Shown: positions 63,101 to 64,000 of the stretch, in pieces
Layout: every line of letters starts with the position of its first letter
Position numbering within the stretch: position 1 is the first letter of the stretch
Source of the DNA: Brachionus koreanus
Lineage: Eukaryota; Rotifera; Eurotatoria; Ploima; Brachionidae
Direction: 5' to 3'
Assembly (NCBI GenBank): GCA_016987375.1
Contig: PJRA01000313.1
Location: forward strand, 3,598,404-3,662,403
Length of the DNA stretch: 64,000 nucleotides
Made by a program: the position numbers and the translations under genes
Notes under the pieces: generated by a model
Told to the model about the DNA's origin: nothing
The model's database searches: none
Seen by the model: the letters and a program-made list of their open reading frames with translations, nothing else

Positions 63101-63589
63101 AATTACAAAACACAAGGATTTTTGCCATTAAAATTTTTAAATTATCCTTTAACAAATCCTTTGTTTTATTGAATTTGGAAAAATATTTTCCAACTCAATT
63201 TTTGAATGTAATTTTTTATTAAAAAGTTAACTTTCAGGAATTCAAATTAAAAACTAAATATATAATTTAAATGTTTTTTTTTTAGTCAATGAACAATGCT
63301 CATAAAGATTGGATATATTCATTAGATTATTTAAAAAACTATGCTAACAAACATGATTTACTTTTGAGTGGTTCACGAGATGGATGTCTAAAATTTTGGA
63401 ATGTGAACACATTTGAAAAAGTTGCTGATTTCAAAGCCCATTTATGCCCTATAATATCAATCAAAGTCAATAACAATTTAGTATTCACAGGATCAGAGTA
63501 AAAATTATTATTTTTTAAAGATTGTGAAAATTATCTATTATTTTGTTTTTAGGGACGCAACGGTACGAATTTGGAGAAGAGAGAAATAA
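48167..63589 (+). CDS. KIF21A: Kinesin-4 family motor KIF21 (motor, coiled coil, WD40)
   Basis: Plus-end microtubule motor and growth regulator; invertebrates usually have one KIF21 for the vertebrate A/B pair, so A versus B cannot be decided. Eleven exons join in phase: 48167-48441, 49306-50200, 50340-51079, 53057-53163, 56225-56695, 58672-59246, 60546-61834, 62157-62480, 62534-63020, 63286-63497, 63553-63589; 5412 nt, 1803 residues (human about 1670). A Ser-rich leader of about 85 residues precedes the motor. P-loop GQTGSGKT is at 167-174, switch I SSRSH at 326-330, switch II DLAGSE at 363-368, followed by [19 protein letters not shown]. Coiled coils fill exons 3-7, including [20 protein letters not shown]. 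The C-terminal WD40 propeller starts with [12 protein letters not shown] and closes with DATVRIWRR. Introns 3-6 are 1.3-3.1 kb, the rest 53-864 bp. The ATG at 48167 is the first in the frame. Confidence 0.95.
51080..53056. other. KIF21 intron 3
   Basis: 1977 bp, A/T-rich, no nested gene or transposon recognised. The frame in 51193-51390 is open by chance in my judgement. Confidence 0.6.
53164..56224. other. KIF21 intron 4
   Basis: 3061 bp. A less AT-rich patch at about 53335-53505 has open antisense frames (for example [20 protein letters not shown]) that may be an old transposon scrap; no family can be named. The remainder is A/T-rich with no feature. Confidence 0.5.
57212..57942 (-). mobile_element. 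Mariner-type transposon, internally deleted fossil in KIF21 intron 5
   Basis: On the minus strand the decoded scraps include [17 protein letters not shown] and [19 protein letters not shown], which match the ADLYxxQLxxL and SDYHLFxSLxxFLxGxxF blocks of mariner transposases around the third catalytic aspartate. Many stops interrupt it. The ends form imperfect inverted repeats: TTGGGGTGAGTCA...AAAATTTTGC on the left and, inverted, ATATGTTGAGCCATAAAATTTTGC on the right. TA dinucleotides flank both ends (57210-57211 and 57943-57944), the expected target duplication. At 731 bp it is shorter than a full mariner (about 1.3 kb), and the N-terminal DNA-binding part is not seen. Confidence 0.8.
59247..60545. 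other. KIF21 intron 6
   Basis: 1299 bp of A/T-rich sequence without recognised features. Confidence 0.55.
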
Positions 63590-63643
63590 TTTTTTTGGCT
63601 GAAATTTTTTTTCATTCCAGTTTTCTAAAATGCATTTTTAAGC

Positions 63644-63649
63644 AATAAA
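63644..63649 (+). promoter_or_regulatory. Polyadenylation signal of KIF21
   Basis: AATAAA 55 bp after the KIF21 stop; best-placed hexamer in the 3' flank. Confidence 0.5.
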
Positions 63650-64000
63650 TTTTTTTCAATTTGTTATATATTAGGTCTCATCAAATTGCATTTTATGAAG
63701 CGTAGAAATTTTGAAATTTTTTTTTAAATTATTTTAATACTTGTATCAAGACTAACGGAAATATAGGACTTGATTCGCTTTTTTTTAACTAGAAATTTTT
63801 TTGTTAAACCAAGTTAAAACAATTTATTTTTTAAAATGAAAAATTTAATAAAATATAAAACAAACACATTTTTTAATTTAATAAACTTACTTTCAAAGGG
63901 TTTTGTGAAATTTAGTACAATTGAACAGAACAAAATGTTAAAAATTCTTATAACTTTTCTGTCAAAAGTCAAAAGCAAGTTCTGTAAATGCAACATGGTG
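63650..64000. other. 3' flank of KIF21 to window end
   Basis: 350 bp of A/T-rich sequence, no ORF or repeat that I can support. Confidence 0.4.

Overview
The window is 64 kb of a very AT-rich animal nuclear genome. Genes are split by short GT-AG introns, many of them 38-70 bp, and separated by AT-rich spacers carrying decayed transposons. The gene set (NPDC1, KIF21, BFAR, KAT5, DPP7, ZIP13) is metazoan. The small introns, base composition and many LINE scraps suggest a small invertebrate; a monogonont rotifer such as Brachionus would fit, but that is inference from style and not from a species marker. A run of N at 35148-35324 shows this is a scaffold with an assembly gap.

Left part (1-13 kb): the 3' end of ERGIC1 (+), an intronless five-LIM-domain protein (+), a LINE scrap, intronless SREK1 (-), PSMA1 (-), and an intronless membrane-anchored prolyl-4-hydroxylase-like enzyme (+) divergent from PSMA1. 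Middle (13-28 kb): DPP7 (+), then two ZIP13-type zinc transporters facing each other tail to tail (+ and -) with LINE and hAT-like debris between them, a short SR-type RRM protein without an RS tail (-), and two tandem NPDC1 genes (-), one of which has lost almost all of its ectodomain. Right part (28-64 kb): KAT5/Tip60 (+) with a 3.1-kb intron holding a LINE fossil and the N gap; BFAR (+) with a 110-bp-arm foldback in its fourth intron; an unidentified minus-strand two-exon fragment; a BFAR pseudogene; about 6 kb of near-empty sequence with one LINE scrap; and a complete 11-exon KIF21 kinesin (+) with a mariner fossil in intron 5.

The reading frames were joined by hand at GT-AG sites, and every listed join preserves phase and agrees with remembered family motifs. 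The genes are unrelated housekeeping functions (secretory pathway, proteasome, splicing, chromatin, zinc transport, lysosomal proteolysis, axonal transport), not an operon or a defence system. I see no clear undescribed system. The most interesting items are three local gene duplications (ZIP13, NPDC1, BFAR) with different fates, a nearly perfect foldback element, a two-copy hAT-like MITE family, and two genes whose first coding exon is only the ATG.
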